Shown: piece by piece, positions 10,190 through 22,227 of the stretch
Layout: each line of letters opens with the position of its first letter
Numbering within the stretch: the first letter of the stretch is position 1
Origin: Pseudogymnoascus destructans
Lineage: Eukaryota; Ascomycota; Leotiomycetes; Thelebolales; Thelebolaceae
Direction: 5' to 3'
Assembly (NCBI RefSeq): GCF_001641265.1
Contig: NW_020167536.1
Coordinates: 744,001-808,000, forward strand
Length of the DNA stretch: 64,000 nt
Position numbers and translations under genes: made by a program
The notes under the pieces: model-generated
What the model was told of the DNA's origin: nothing
Databases searched by the model: none
The model's input: the letters and a program-made list of their open reading frames with translations, nothing else

Positions 10190-11579
10190 TTACAGCAGAG
10201 CCTATAATTGAGATATTCCGAAGTTCGATTGAAACTAGAGACCGGAAAGCTCTCAGAAGGCAGATTCTAGACGCAGAAGTTTAGAGCGATGAGGTAGAAG
10301 GAAATAATGCAGCAGATGCGAAAAGATGCAAATGATAAAATATGAAAAACATGGCAAGCGACATGCACCAAATAGCCCGACGGCTAATGCAGACAATGGG
10401 CAGTCATTACCCGGAGCAAGTAATATCATTTCATACCACCGGTCCCCGATGACGCACCCTACTTGAAGGGCTGTAAGGCAGCGTAGGAACCGACCCTTTA
10501 CAACAAATAGAAAGAACGGCCATGTCACGGGTATGAACGCAACCGCGCCGATTTTTCAACTCAGACGATGCATGATACCCTTTGAAAATTCCGAACGAAT
10601 GGTGTTTTTGTAGCATATGAGCGAAAACTATAGCAGTCCAGTTTTTAATGCAGCCAGGCGAGATTTTTGCGACCCAGCTTGCCGAGGCTCTGACCTACGT
10701 ACTATTCCCAAACCCCATTATATTTTCTAACAGGTACAGTTCTAACAGGTACAGTATATACGTGCTAGGATTGTGCACGCTAGGCGTCAATCCCAGCTAC
10801 AGTTCCGTTGAAGATGTATTGAAATAATATTCTACTTCGGCAGGCACCTTTCGTGCGGTAACCCCCACTTTCCACCTGCTGTGTGACGTCGGTAGGTCAA
10901 TCAATAATGGAGGGAGCCAGCTAACAGCTTATTTCAACGGCAAGAGCGGAAGTCTGGATCTCATACCATAATGTAATTATTGACGCATCGATAGCTCGCG
11001 CCAAAGCACGGAGTATATGAGCATTGGAATGTCTGGCTATTGAAGATGAGATTCTCATTGGAAAAGTCAGTGGTTCTGTATTGCTAATGCTAGATGTCGG
11101 TCTGCATTGCTGATGCGAGAATACCCTCACAAGCTGATATTACTTATTCCTGTGCTGAGTAAAGGATGGATTTGCGTAACATGGTCAGCAAAAGTGAGGC
11201 GATGAACGCAAGTTTAAATTTGGAAATGCCTGGTCCGTCGAGATGGCGAGGTCAGTTAGTGACGCATCTCTTTTGGCCAATAAAATCTCAAGGCAGACTC
11301 TACATGTGAGAGGGCGTGAAGTTCTGTGGCCTGTGAGCCGAGTTCCAAAAACTGGAGTCCCTTGGTATGCTCCAGAGGGACCAAGAGACAGCCCAGAGGC
11401 ATCAGCGCTTCTGAGGAAATTGACGGGGAGCGAATTGTTTTTCTCTCGTGTGACCCGGTGAATTCAGTTCAATTAATATCTAATTATATATTCAGGATCC
11501 TTTGAATCCTGTATAATTATATTACTCATAGCCTCACATTCTCTGACACTCTGATTCGGCCCTAGTTCATTTACGCCAA
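10190..11579. other. intergenic region, no supported gene
   Basis: I see only short ORFs without motifs. A 15-bp unit (TCTAACAGGTACAGT) is duplicated in tandem at 10726-10755. The stretch just before 11580 is the presumed 3' untranslated and terminator region of the catalase-peroxidase gene. Confidence 0.4.
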
Positions 11580-14369
11580 TCACTTAACATCGTAGCGATC
11601 CAAATTCATGACCTTGACCCAAGCTCGTGCAAAGTCATTGACTAACTTATCCTGCGCATCGCCAGAACCATACACTTCAGCCACCGCACGTAGCTCAGCA
11701 TGTGAACCAAAGATGAGGTCAGCACGCGTGGCTTTGTACTTTGGGCTGCCACTAGAGAGGTCTTTGCCTTCAAACTTCTCCTCATTGGTATCAGCAACAG
11801 GCGACCAAACGGTGGACGCGTCCAATAGGTTGGTAAAAAAATCGTTGGTCAGCTGCCCAGGGCGATCTGTGAGAATGCCAAAGGCTGACCCGTCGTAGTT
11901 TGCACCGAGTGCACGCATACCACCAACAAGGACTGTCATCTCAGGGATGCTGAGCGTAAGAAGTGCAGCTCTAGAGACCATCATCTCTTCAGTGAGTGAA
12001 CGAGAATTTCCGTGGCCGTAATTACGGAAGGCATCTGTGCGAGGTTCGACTGCGATAAAGAAAATTAGCCATGTCCGCGTATTTTAGAGAGGTAGTTGAG
12101 TGTAATATCAGCCAGAGACTTACGGTAAGCAAAGGTTTCGACATCAGTCAGATCCTGAGTAGTGTCGACACGGCCAGGGGTAAAAGGCACCTTGATAGCT
12201 GTGCCGGCATCTGCGGCAGCTTTTTCCACGGCAGCAGTACCCCCCAAAACGATGAGGTCGGCTAGGGAGACCTGCTTTTTTTTGTTGGCAGAGTTAAACT
12301 TGTCTTTAACTTCTTGCAGCTACAAGTATTTACATATTAGCTAGGCCCGTCCATTCGAGGTAGAAGTGCATCCGCTACTTACAGATTTCAGGACAGCCGC
12401 CAGGCGTTCAGGGTTATTGACTGAGAAGGATCGCTGAGGTTGCAGGGCAATGCGGGCTCCATTGGCACCGCCACGCTTGTCTGAGATACGGAAGGTTGAA
12501 GCAGAGCCCCAAGCAGTGGTTACCAGGTTGGAGATATTTACGTTCGGTGCACCGAGAATATCTTGTTTCAGCCGTTTCACGTCCGCATCGTCGATTATCT
12601 TGTAGCTTGCGGCAGGGAGAGGGTCCTGCCAGAGAAGGTGCTCATCCTTAGGGACCTCCGACCCAAGATAGCGTGAAACAGGACCCATATCACGGTGAAG
12701 AAGCTTGTCTATAGTAAGGATCAGTAAAGTGCGACAATTGTCAAAGGTTGGGGCTGGGCGGGTAGCATACACCAAGCCAAGGCGAACTTCTCCGTAAAAT
12801 AATCGAAGTCGTTGAGGAATGCTTTGGAGATATTGTTGTATATAGGATCATGGATGAGGCCGAGATCGCTCGTGAGCATCGTAGGCTTGTGAAGCTTTCC
12901 AGGGATAAATGCGTCGGGGTAAGAAGCATCAGCATTTACAGCTTCCCACTGAGGCGCACCACCAGGACTCTTAACAAGGGTCCAATTGTTATGAATTAAA
13001 GAACCCAGGAACTCTGTTTGACTACATGTCAGTAAAGAACTCGATCGCTAGCAAGAAACGTCGGACTTACCATTAGCCCACTTGGTGGGGGTTTTGGACC
13101 AGATAACCTCGTGACCACTTGTATAACTATTGTTACCCACACCAGTGTTAAAGCTATTCTTCCACCCCAGACCCTGGTTCTCAATACCAGCAGCGTTGGG
13201 CGCAGGGCCGATGAACCCCTCCGAAACAGCACCATGGGTCTTCCCAAAGGCGTGACCTCCAGCAATAAGAGCAACAGTTTCTTCGTCGTCCATACCCATG
13301 CGACCGAAAGTCACGCGGATATCTAGAGCGGATGCTTTTGGGTCGGGTGTGCCATTGGGGCCTCTCGGGTCAACGTAAATGAGTCCCATGTTCGTCGCAC
13401 TGAGTGGTTCCTCGAGATTCTTTGCTCGCCCATGGATATCGGTGCTTCCACTATAGCGGTCTTTGTTGCTATTGGGGCTAGGGAAAAACTCCTGCTCAGA
13501 GCCCCAGTAGATTCCCTCATCCGATTGCCACGTATCTTCCCGACCGAAGGCAAAGCCATATGTTGGGAAGCCCATATTTCCCATTGCCATGTTACCGGCA
13601 AATACCATTAGGTCAGCCCATGAGAGCTTGCGGCCATACTTTTGTTTAATAGGCCCTAAACATGGATGGTTAGCCCTTTCTCATCTGACTTACCCCCATG
13701 GGTGGGAGTTGAACATCGCTGTGGGCTTACATAGCAACCGGCGAGCTTTGTCAAGACTGGCGTTATCAGGCCAGCTATTGAGCGGAGCAAATCTTTGCTG
13801 TCCCATACCAGCTCCTCCACGGCCATCTTCACTTCGGTAAGTGCCAGCATTGTGCCATGATAGACGGATGAGAAAAGGACCATAGTTGCCAAAGTCAGCC
13901 GGCCACCAACTCTGAGAGTTTGTCTGTAACTCCGTGAGGTCCTTTTTGAGTTCGGACACTACAAAGTGCTGTTAGTATATGCACTTCCAACGTATATAGA
14001 ATTCAATGCGCCTAGCAGTGCTAATTACATACCGTCCAACTTTGCAAACTCAGTAGCATAGTTAAATTTGGCATCCCAGGGGTTTGAGCTCTCTCCATTC
14101 TGACGCAGCACCGCCAGGTTAAGGTCGCACGGCCACCAGTCTTCGCTTCTAGTACCACCGCCAGCAACTTTGCTTTTCCTTGAGCATCGCCCAAAGCCAG
14201 GGTCCTCAGGGCTGTATCCAGGCTCCACAATTGACTCGGGATGGGGGATACGGCCCGCATTGTCGCGGGCACCATTACCGCCGATATACGGACATGACAC
14301 CGCAGATGTGAGGGGCAGTGCGCTGATCGCCAGCAGCACAATTTGGCTCAAAGGCATCAACTGAAGCAT
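11580..14369 (-). CDS. katG2: secreted catalase-peroxidase (KatG2 type), seven exons
   Basis: Exons in transcript order are 14369-14033, 13958-13694, 13655-13071, 13013-12771, 12708-12383, 12319-12124 and 12049-11580. The enzyme breaks down hydrogen peroxide with a heme cofactor. A hydrophobic signal sequence (PLSQIVLLAISALPL) precedes SCPYIGG, as in extracellular fungal KatG2. The distal site reads RLSWHNAGTYR. The Trp-Tyr-Met adduct partners are this Trp, the Tyr of LIYVDPRGPNG and, 26 residues on, the Met of TFGRM. The proximal His is in AGGHAFGKTHG, Asp in TSDLGL and the mobile Arg in HRDMGP. The C-terminal domain ends VMNLDRYDVK. A second ATG at 14357 could also start it. All splice phases fit except exon 2 to exon 3, where a run of five G at 13693-13697 is one base too long. 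Without it WG-PIKQKYG joins perfectly. Confidence 0.9.
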
Positions 14370-14979
14370 TAGACAACCGAGTAAAACAATCACTTTGTTG
14401 TATATTGCTGATGCAAGTGGCGAAGGTTGAGTTTCTTAGCTTTTGTGGCTTCCCTTTCCATTTATACCAGCAAGGTAGCAACAGCGTCTTGGCTAGCCCG
14501 TTATTAGCTGACGTTGGTTGTACAGATTGATCTAGAAGTACCAGCTCTGTCAGATGCATGACTTTACTTGGCAGGGTCCCACTCTACATTACTCATCTTA
14601 TACCAGCAAGTTTATTGGAGACTGGTTGTGGCGAACTGAAAAGAAGAGTGGGCGAGTTGTTGTCAGTCGGCTTTACTGTAAGTATTCCTCAGAGACATCG
14701 CCATCTGAAAGCTACATCAGCGCTACATACCTTACCTTCACCGCGCCTTCCGAATGCGGTTGGGCCGTTTCTCGAATAGGATCAAATCCCGCGCGAATCC
14801 CCCTTAGGCCCGCCTTGCATTTCCGTTAGCTGAATCTCAGTATTGCGTACTACGTAGAAAGGATCTACTCTAGTTCCATACTCGAGGTTTCATATTCACA
14901 ATTCCGTAATCATTATAACCACAAGTAGTATGGCGTAGACGCACAACGTTTTTCGTGTGCTCTTCGGCAGATGAGGTGT
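14370..14979. other. upstream region of the catalase-peroxidase gene
   Basis: This is about 600 bp without a supported ORF. It should hold the promoter and 5' untranslated region of the minus-strand gene. I could not identify a specific binding site with confidence. Confidence 0.35.
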
Positions 14980-15711
14980 ACGGAGGTTATGTTGATAAGT
15001 TTTGTGAAAGTGGGGGGGACTATAAAAGCAAAGCCAGGTACAGGACTGTGCGCAAATCGATGGTGTATCTCGCCTCATAATTTATATGTGATCGATACAT
15101 GAGTTTATGCAGAGCTAATACCTTGGCTAATTTGAATAGTCGTGGTGATGCAGTCACCCTCCTTTCCACTGGAGCTCGCTGATGCACTGAAGTTCATTAA
15201 TAGACAACAAGCGATAGATGCTGGCCATGGGTTTGGGCTTGGCGGGTGCACAAGAATTGCCATCGGGATTGATCTATTGCGACGGATCATACGATAAAGC
15301 ATCGGTAGTACCCATTTCCAAGACTGCCCCGTGCATAATGAAAATTACTCAGTACCGAATGAAATACGTTGACTTATCGCCCTGTGTTTTTGTTTTACGC
15401 ACGAGCCTCGGTACATTGTGTATAACACCTGCGCCCAATTACTGCCTGCATTCCGTGCCGGATATCATCATGCACATTGTTGGGAACTTCCAAGAGCCTC
15501 ATGTGAGACATTACCTCCCTACGGAGGTAATGTTCAAAAGTTTTGTGAGTGGATCGAGCATGGGACCCCAGAACTTGTGCACAACAGCATAAACTCATGT
15601 ATCGATCACATATGAATTATGAGGCGAGATACACCATCGATTTGCGCGCAGCCCTGTACCTGGCTTTTATAGTCCCCCCCCACTCACAAAACTTATCAAC
15701 ATAACCTCCGT
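14980..15711. repeat. long inverted repeat with arms of about 131 and 125 bp
   Basis: The left arm (14980-15110) and right arm (15587-15711) are near-perfect reverse complements from ACGGAGGTTATG to GAGTTTATGC, separated by 476 bp. Each arm carries a run of seven to nine G followed by ACTATAAAAGC, a TATA-box-like motif pointing inward. A third, shorter copy of the arm start (TACGGAGGTAATGTTC) lies at 15521-15552, next to an 11-bp palindrome. No transposase is encoded inside. It may be a foldback or MITE-like element or two inverted solo repeats. Confidence 0.6.
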
Positions 15712-16179
15712 AGTGCAGCACAGTCGTTACTCGTACTTTGGGTCAATAATTGTTAAACGTGCAATGATCGTCTTCCCCCTTGTAGAAGTATAGTCCAATA
15801 AAAACCCGAGTAATGTTATTGCTGCTTTACTGTTGGAGGTAATTGCGGGAACTACACACAAATCTGTGTGGTAATCTCCGACTAACTTGCCGTAATCAAT
15901 CCTTCGGGCAACGGAGCAGAAGCTTCACAGTAGAATACAGCAAATATATTATATAGATCAATTGAATAATTAGACTACCTACGGAGCCTACGTACTATTT
16001 ATGTTATTCGGAGGGCCTGCCCAAACCCCCTGAATAGCAGAAGGGTTTGCGCCCGAAACCTAATGCGCCAGAGTTCCGAGGCAATCGGCTCACTCCAAGC
16101 ACCAATTGGGGAGCCCGACGATGCACAACAGCCAATTAGATTGTAGGAATCTACCAAGCACCATGTACTTGTACCCGAG

Positions 16180-16247
16180 TACACGCGTAGAAAATGTACA
16201 CGCGTAGAAAATGTACACGCGTAGAAAATGTACACGCGTAGAAAATG
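16180..16247 (+). repeat. four tandem 17-bp units at the left end of the Tc1-like element
   Basis: TACACGCGTAGAAAATG is repeated four times without change, 33 bp before the transposase start. A related stretch (GAGAAAATGCATGTACA) lies on the minus strand at about 18020-18045 beyond the transposase. The units therefore probably belong to the element's inverted ends and may be transposase-binding sites. Confidence 0.7.
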
Positions 16248-16280
16248 AGAGTGAATGAAGCAATGAAGTAATGCTCAACA

Positions 16281-17996
16281 ATGGCTGAAATCTCAATACC
16301 ACTACGTGCTGCAATTATTACCTTGCGTGTATACATGAACGCATCATATGGAGAGATTGAAAAGAAGCTTGGAATCTCAGCTGACTCTATTGCATATATA
16401 TGGCACCAAACTGTTAAAAGGGCAGGGAATACTGAAATTCACAACCTTCTCCAACACCTCGAATCAAAGCCACGAAGCGGAAGACCACAGACAATTCAAA
16501 AGGATTCTGAAGAGTCACTACGCATACGATCTTTGCTACTTGCAAATCCATTTGACACTTTTCAACAAGTTATTAATAAGGAAAATCTACCCTACGCACG
16601 ATCAATTGTCGAACGAGTTGCAAAGAATCACTCAAGTGTTGAAATTCCACAACCTATTGTACGGAAAAACATCTGCCTCAAGCCCTACTTGGATAATATC
16701 ATTCCTTCAGTACGATGGAAATTCTGCAAATGGGTACTATCCGAACTTGAAGCTGGATCAATTTTTATTTTCTCAGACGAATCATATATCAATTTCGGAG
16801 GGAATCCACATAAGAAACGACAGATAACAGTTCAACGGGGTCAAACAGCAGAGAGCATGGCAATTCAACAGAAGAAATCTTTATTTCAAGTTATGTTTTG
16901 GGGAGCAATGAGTTCAGAAACCTCTATCTTACGCTTCTCGTTCATGGATTCCTGAAAGTATAGAAGAGAAGCAGATACATGTGCAGAAACTACGAGAGAT
17001 AAATGCATATTGGAAATCAAAAGCAGAGAATGAACTTGTTAGAGCAACAATGTAAGGACGCAGGGCACCCAGCTCACAGTAATAGCATATGAGAGTGCGA
17101 GTCGAGGCTAAATGGATGCTATCCTATAGGTCTACTACGAAGGATACAAAAAAGATGAAGGGGGAACCCTGTTGAGTCTGTTTCCTTAAGTACCCGAAAC
17201 GGGCCCGACTCGGTTATCCCAACCCTAGCCCTGAACCTTCCACCGCAACAGGTCTGCATCGGCCCTGAGCCCTATACACTTACCGTCCCCCACTATAGTG
17301 TAACTCGCTATATGCTCCTCTACTGGTTCGAAACCCCACCGAGTCGGATTCCATGCTTGTAGTGACCGTAACAGTTCTGAGACAGGTTCTTCGAGTATCT
17401 AGGTACGGAGGCATCCTTACAAACAACAGTTGGAACTCTTGAGTACGGATATATGGAAACTCTAAATGCAGATATTCGGAATGGCAAAAGCAAATGGAAA
17501 AAGGCACGAGTTGCTTCACAAGAGTTTGGAGATATAGAGACATAGAGTAGAGGATGGCATCAGAAGGGCAAGAAGTTTCAAAGGGCGGGATTGATTGGTT
17601 TCTATATCGAGAGATGGTTCTTATTCCTCTTCTCTTCCCCTACTTTCGAAAAGTAAAACAAGTATGGTTTGTGGATGATAATGTAAGTCTTCATTGAAGG
17701 CTCACTGATCATTGGAAGATTATATGAAGAAGGAGGGAATCTATAGAGTGAAATTTTGGCCTCCAAACTCTCCCGATTTGCACCCTATTGAAAATGCCTT
17801 TGATTATCTCAAGGATCAGGTTGACGGCTATACACCATTAAATGGAGGGAAGTTTGAGAGAGCTCATGCACGGGTATTTCTTGAGGAAGAATGGGGGAAA
17901 AAAATGGATGGGAAATCTACACAGTTATGTGCTTCGTTTAAGGACAAGTTGGAGCGGTGTATTGCAGTCAATGGGGGGAACAACTTTCGTGGGTAG
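16281..17996 (+). pseudogene. Tc1/mariner-type transposase, split by a solo LTR
   Basis: A cut-and-paste transposase starts at ATG 16281 with a helix-turn-helix region (SYGEIEKKLGISADSIAYIW) and a GRPQT-like linker. The catalytic triad is visible as Asp in IFSDESYINFGG, Asp in VWFVDDN and Glu in SPDLHPIENAF. A frameshift occurs near 16925. A 371-bp LTR interrupts the gene at 17051-17421. Past it the frame resumes (LEYGYMETLNADIRNG), with a TAG near 17540, another shift near 17570 and a stop near 17697. The C-terminal ORF ends at 17996. All parts align in order with the family, so this is one dead copy. Confidence 0.85.
17051..17421 (+). repeat. solo LTR with 5-bp target duplication
   Basis: The segment begins TGTAAGGACGC and ends GCATCCTTACA. 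It is flanked on both sides by AACAA (17046-17050 and 17422-17426). The inverted TG...CA ends and the 5-bp duplication identify a solo LTR. Removing it with one AACAA copy makes the surrounding transposase frame continuous. It resembles the chromovirus LTR at both ends but differs inside. Confidence 0.85.
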
Positions 17997-18397
17997 ATCA
18001 GTACAAGTACGTAGAGTATGTACATGCATTTTCTCCAAGTACTTACATGCCCCACTTATTACACACAGACCCTGTGGAAACTTTTGGGCCGCACAAGTAC
18101 TGCTATTCTAGGGCAAAATGCCACCATATCCCATGGTGCCGGTGCACGTCCTCTACCTGACACGTTATATTATTATAATTCAAGTAACAACAATGGAAGT
18201 TGAGCCGCCATTAACTCCAAGGCGACAGCAAGAGCTTACTCGAGATGAACAGGGTCTTCGGGCAAGTCCACGCCCCAAAATTTCTGCATGCGCTCGCGGA
18301 ACAACTCATAACAGGACCCCATTCGTAAAACCTTCATCTGGCCAAAATCCATGATGAGAGAGACCCTTCCATATACATGATAGCATTGAAGAACGTA

Positions 18398-20647
18398 ACC
18401 GTCAGTGTTCACACCGACCACCTTACAGGTGGTCGGCGAAAGCGAAGTGCATTTGGAAAGTGAAGTGCATTCGGAAAGCGAAATTGCATCCCGTCATAGC
18501 CGAGTCAGAGATTTACACCCAGATATATACATTTCCCACTCTCAACTATGCACCTGCGATAATTTTGCTCTGTATAATGGACCAAGCCCTCGAATTCCTC
18601 TGCAAGAACCCTTCCGAAAAGCCAATCACCGCCGCTCAAATTTATAATGTTAATACGAAGACGCTTAATTCCTATACTCGACGAGCGAAGTTGAAAGCCG
18701 CTGAAGCCCCAATATTGCCTCCTATTTCTAAACGCGGAGGACAAAATAAGATACTCTCGGAGGTACAAATTAAGGCAATATACAAATATGTCGAAGATTC
18801 GTATCATGCAGGTTAAGGGGCATCAAGAGCAATGGTTTTTGCAGCAATTAGCCACTTGTAGGCGGTAGAAATACCACCGAAACCAGCGCCTTCATGGCGC
18901 TGGTTTCAGGGCTTTATAAAAAGCCATTCTAACCTTTTTCGAGTCGTTAAAACGAAAGTAATTGCTCGACTTCGAGTTACAACTCATGATATTTCAGCAG
19001 TAGAGGACTGGTTTTCAGTATATTTGTCATGGTGTATCCAACATGATATCTAGCCACAAAACGTCTATAACTTTGATGAAACTGGCTTTCATGTTGGAGT
19101 AGCACTAAGGAGGAGGTATAGGTATGTACAATTAGTTATCATCATTGAAATATAAATGAACTGACCCTACTAAGATGTATGTTCCAATGGCCGAAAATTG
19201 CAGGTCTATTACTATAATCGAGTCAATCTGTGCAATTGGACAAGTGATTCCACTAGTGATTATTATACAAGGACGACAACATATGGAGTCCTGGTATAAT
19301 GAAAAGCTAAGCAGAGCTTATATTGCTCTCTGATTCTGGATATACAAATGGCGAACAAGCAATGCTTTATTTAGAGCATTTCATTAAACATTCTGATGCT
19401 AGGCCTAATAAACCAATAAAAGTCCTTCTTATGGATAGTCATATCAGTCATATAATACCCGAGTTTGTCATACGAGCAACAGCGATGAATATTCATCCAT
19501 ATCTGCTCCCATCACATCTTACACATATTATGCAGCTGCTTGATGTTGGTGTTTTCAGCCTTACAAACACTAGCACAAGAAGGCAATTCAATATGCAATG
19601 CGAAATCTTGATATTGATTACAATATTGCTTCATTTTTTTGAGACTTAGGCAAAATCTGCCAGGAAACATTCAAGAAAGGCACAATTATAGGAGCATTTC
19701 GTGAAGCTGGAATGTGGCTAATAAACCCTAAAGAAGCCTTGAAAAAAATGAAGGTATACACACTGTCTGACAAGGCTCTAGATACCGCAAATTCTACAGA
19801 CTCTGACAAAATTTGTACATTCAGAGCTCAAATTACAGCATTAGCAGGCAAAGATACCATACCTTTTGTCAAGTCCATCAGCATGAGAATGGGATTCTTG
19901 GGCGCGCGGTACTGAAAACGTCCTTGCTCAAGGAGAGTTAGCTGTTATATAGTATGATTTACTATCTACAAAAGGTTGCGAACTAGCAAAAGGCAAAGGT
20001 CAAAAGCCGCAATGTTGTTCAAGCAATGTGTGGTCCATTAACAGCTAAAGATGCTTGGAAAAAAATACCTGACAAGGCTAAAAAGGAGAAGAAAACTCAA
20101 GAGCGGAAGTCAAAATTCAGAGCACGAATAGCCTTGAATAAGGTCAAAAAGGAGCTTTGTATTTGTGGTGTTGAGGCCCGCAAAGCTGAGCTTTTAAGAA
20201 AGTGGCAGGTTACATAGTTGTTAAAAGCAAAGCAGGAGGTGCCTCCTGATTTACTTAATCCAATTCCTGATCCCGAAAAAATTGCACAGGAGTCAGAGAT
20301 TCAAGAAGAAGCCAATATTCAATTGATTTCAACAATGGGGTGGTCGGGATCACAGGTAGACGACGACGATGAGACTGGATTTATAAGATTTAGTGGTTTG
20401 GATGAGGACATATTTACAGACAGGACAGAAGAGAATTTGGATTCAGGGTTGTTTTAAAGTGAGAATAGCGTCAATTTTATTTAATAATTTAATCACTTAA
20501 TTGGTTGTATAACTTAGTTGTTTAGATAGTGGTTATATTAGATTCTACATACTAATGATATCTGGCTGGCGGGATGCAATTTCGCTTTCCGGATGCACTT
20601 CGCTTTCGCCGACCACCTGTAAGGTGGTCGGTGCGAACACCGACGAT
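18398..20647 (+). mobile_element. pogo-like DNA transposon, 2250 bp, TA target site
   Basis: The ends are long inverted repeats. The left begins A(C)CGTCAGTGTTCACACCGACC and the right end in reverse complement A(T)CGTCGGTGTTCGCACCGACC. Both continue through a palindrome (CCACCTTACAGGTGG) and GGCGAAAGCGAAGTGCAT. TA flanks both sides (18396-18397 and 20648-20649), as expected for Tc1/mariner-pogo elements. Confidence 0.9.
18577..20457 (+). pseudogene. pogo/DDE_1 transposase remnant
   Basis: The product starts MDQALEFLCKNP, with a psq-like helix-turn-helix and a CENP-B-like DNA-binding part (ILSEVQIKAIYKYVED...WRWFQGF). The catalytic domain shows NFDETGF and, after rearranged frames, LLMDSHISH and DVGVF. 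The C-terminus is charged and ends in an acidic tail (VDDDDETGF). Stops at about 18814, 18858 and 19050 replace Tyr and Gln codons that are intact in the related copy at 45.6-47.0 kb. Several shifts occur around 19100-19320 and 19640-20030. It is not functional. Confidence 0.8.
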
Positions 20648-21286
20648 TAATCGACAATCAAATCCGCGGCCTCTTTGACCTCATCTTCGATATCCTCGAC
20701 GCGGAACTTCTGTCCCCCACCCGACAAGTTTGCGCTAGATCCTACCATAATCTGGCCTAATTCATAATTAAGCCTACAGATCTCTTTCAAGAGAGGACTA
20801 CTACTGATGAACATAGCAGTAGTACCGTCTTTGGTGATCTTAGACAGAGTCTCTGGGGATAAACTTGGAGGAGATGATGGTAATTATCGCATGGTGCAAC
20901 AACCATTAGACTCGTGTCCAGTTCTTCAACTAGTACGCGTGCCATTTCGGACCGTTTCTCGTCCAGGAGATGGAGTGCCCGATGCAATTTGTGTGTCCCA
21001 TATAAACCATGAGCGTGGCTTTCGCAGCGAAGGCCCTCTCGATCGTCTCCGCAGATGTAGCCATCAATCCATAGCCCACTTCAGTAGGCACAATAACCAC
21101 TCCTCCTGACTCGAGGACTTAAAAAATGCGAAGAGCATCTGCCCGGACATTGGGAGGATTTCCCGGGGCGGGGGTTGTTTTTGATTGAAAGTTCATGATG
21201 TAAGTTAATAGAAATCAACGGATGACTTTGTGTGATTAGAGATGAAACTGAGCTTTTGTATACTCGAAAAGTCGCGCGGAGCTTCC

Positions 21287-22222
21287 TGTAATGGTGGGTG
21301 CACCAGATATGAGAATCTAGCCACCCAAGGAAGGGATGAATTTACTAAGACAACACACTGTCTTAGGAAACAGAGCCAAAGGGTTGTAGCTTAGACTATT
21401 CCACAACGCAGCAATCAGGTGTATGATGTGGTGAAGTGGGTTAGACAAGTTGCAACAAATGTTGAGTCCGGGAACTCAGGGGTAAGTCAGAGGTTAGCAC
21501 CTCACTGACTTTTCAAAAACAGAGAATAACAAGATCAATGCTTGGAAGCTTGGAAAAGACATAGAAGTATGTGCTAGTCGATTTACTGTATTGCCTGCTT
21601 GCCCTTTCTTAAGGAAAGGGCAATCCTATTTATGCCAAAGGAGTGTAGTTCTCTCATTTTCCATGACTTTCCATGACTAACCAGGCTTGGTAAATGTATT
21701 AGAAATCAAGTGCGACCCACAACTAGCTTGCTAATCATGTAGTGAACGTAAGAGAATCCCATAGAACCATCTCTTGGGTTCCTAGCCTATAGGAAGTGAA
21801 AAGGAGGTCCAAGGTCAGAGTACCTATAGACAAATTATGTCATAACTTAACCAATCTTGTGGGTAACTAAGGACTGATGACGTGTAATGAATCATAGAGG
21901 GTTGTAGAAGCTTCTAGAGCTATCGTTCATGTTCCTAGGCCTCTAGTTGGTAGAGATATGCCATGTGGTAGTATTGGCCCACCCCCTTAAGGAGGAGATT
22001 TTCTTAATAACTTGTTCAATGAGTGTCCAAATGATATGCCGTGATGTATGTAGCATAAACAGATGTAGTAGAAGAGTTTGCAGCAATCGTTGAGTAGTAT
22101 TGCTTCTGTTGTTGGTGTGATAAGCCAAGATATGTATGGTGACTTGTAGGTTTGAGGAGGAGATTTCTAAGTTTGCTCTTGAGTTTGATAGCAAACTGAG
22201 TGCAACGAATGTCAGTATGACA
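21287..22222 (-). repeat. 936-bp LTR-like element with 5-bp target duplication
   Basis: On the minus strand it begins TGTCATACTGAC and ends CCACCATTACA. CTTCC flanks it on both sides (21282-21286 and 22223-22227). A second copy in the opposite orientation lies at 40573-41481. It has no long ORF. The TG...CA ends and the 5-bp duplication favour a large solo LTR. Confidence 0.7.
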
Positions 22223-22227
22223 CTTCC

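Larger units (their letters stand above)
18236..21196 (-). pseudogene. YrdC/Sua5-domain protein pseudogene split by a pogo element
   Basis: Reading leftward from ATG 21196 (MNFQSKTTPAPG), the frame gives ESGGVVIVPTEVGYGL, the hallmark start of the YrdC domain that binds RNA and nucleotide in threonylcarbamoyl-AMP synthases. A TAA lies early in the frame, and two shifts occur before LSKITKDGTTAMF, LGQIMVGSSANLSGG and IEDEVKEAADLIVDY. At that Tyr codon a 2.25-kb element is inserted at a TA. Beyond it the frame resumes at 18395 (VLQCYHVYGRVSLIMDF...FWGVDLPEDP) and stops at 18236. The fit of both halves across the TA is exact. The gene is dead through the insertion, the stop and the frameshifts. 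Confidence 0.8.

Noticed and set aside
16180..16247. Tandem 17-bp repeats as a CRISPR-like array
   Set aside because: The units are directly adjacent with no spacers, the host is a fungus, and the repeat belongs to a transposon end.
17318..17336. A tRNA-like B-box (GGTTCGAAACC) that suggested a tRNA gene or SINE
   Set aside because: The T-stem does not pair and no A-box is present at the right distance. The segment lies in a solo LTR with its own target duplication.
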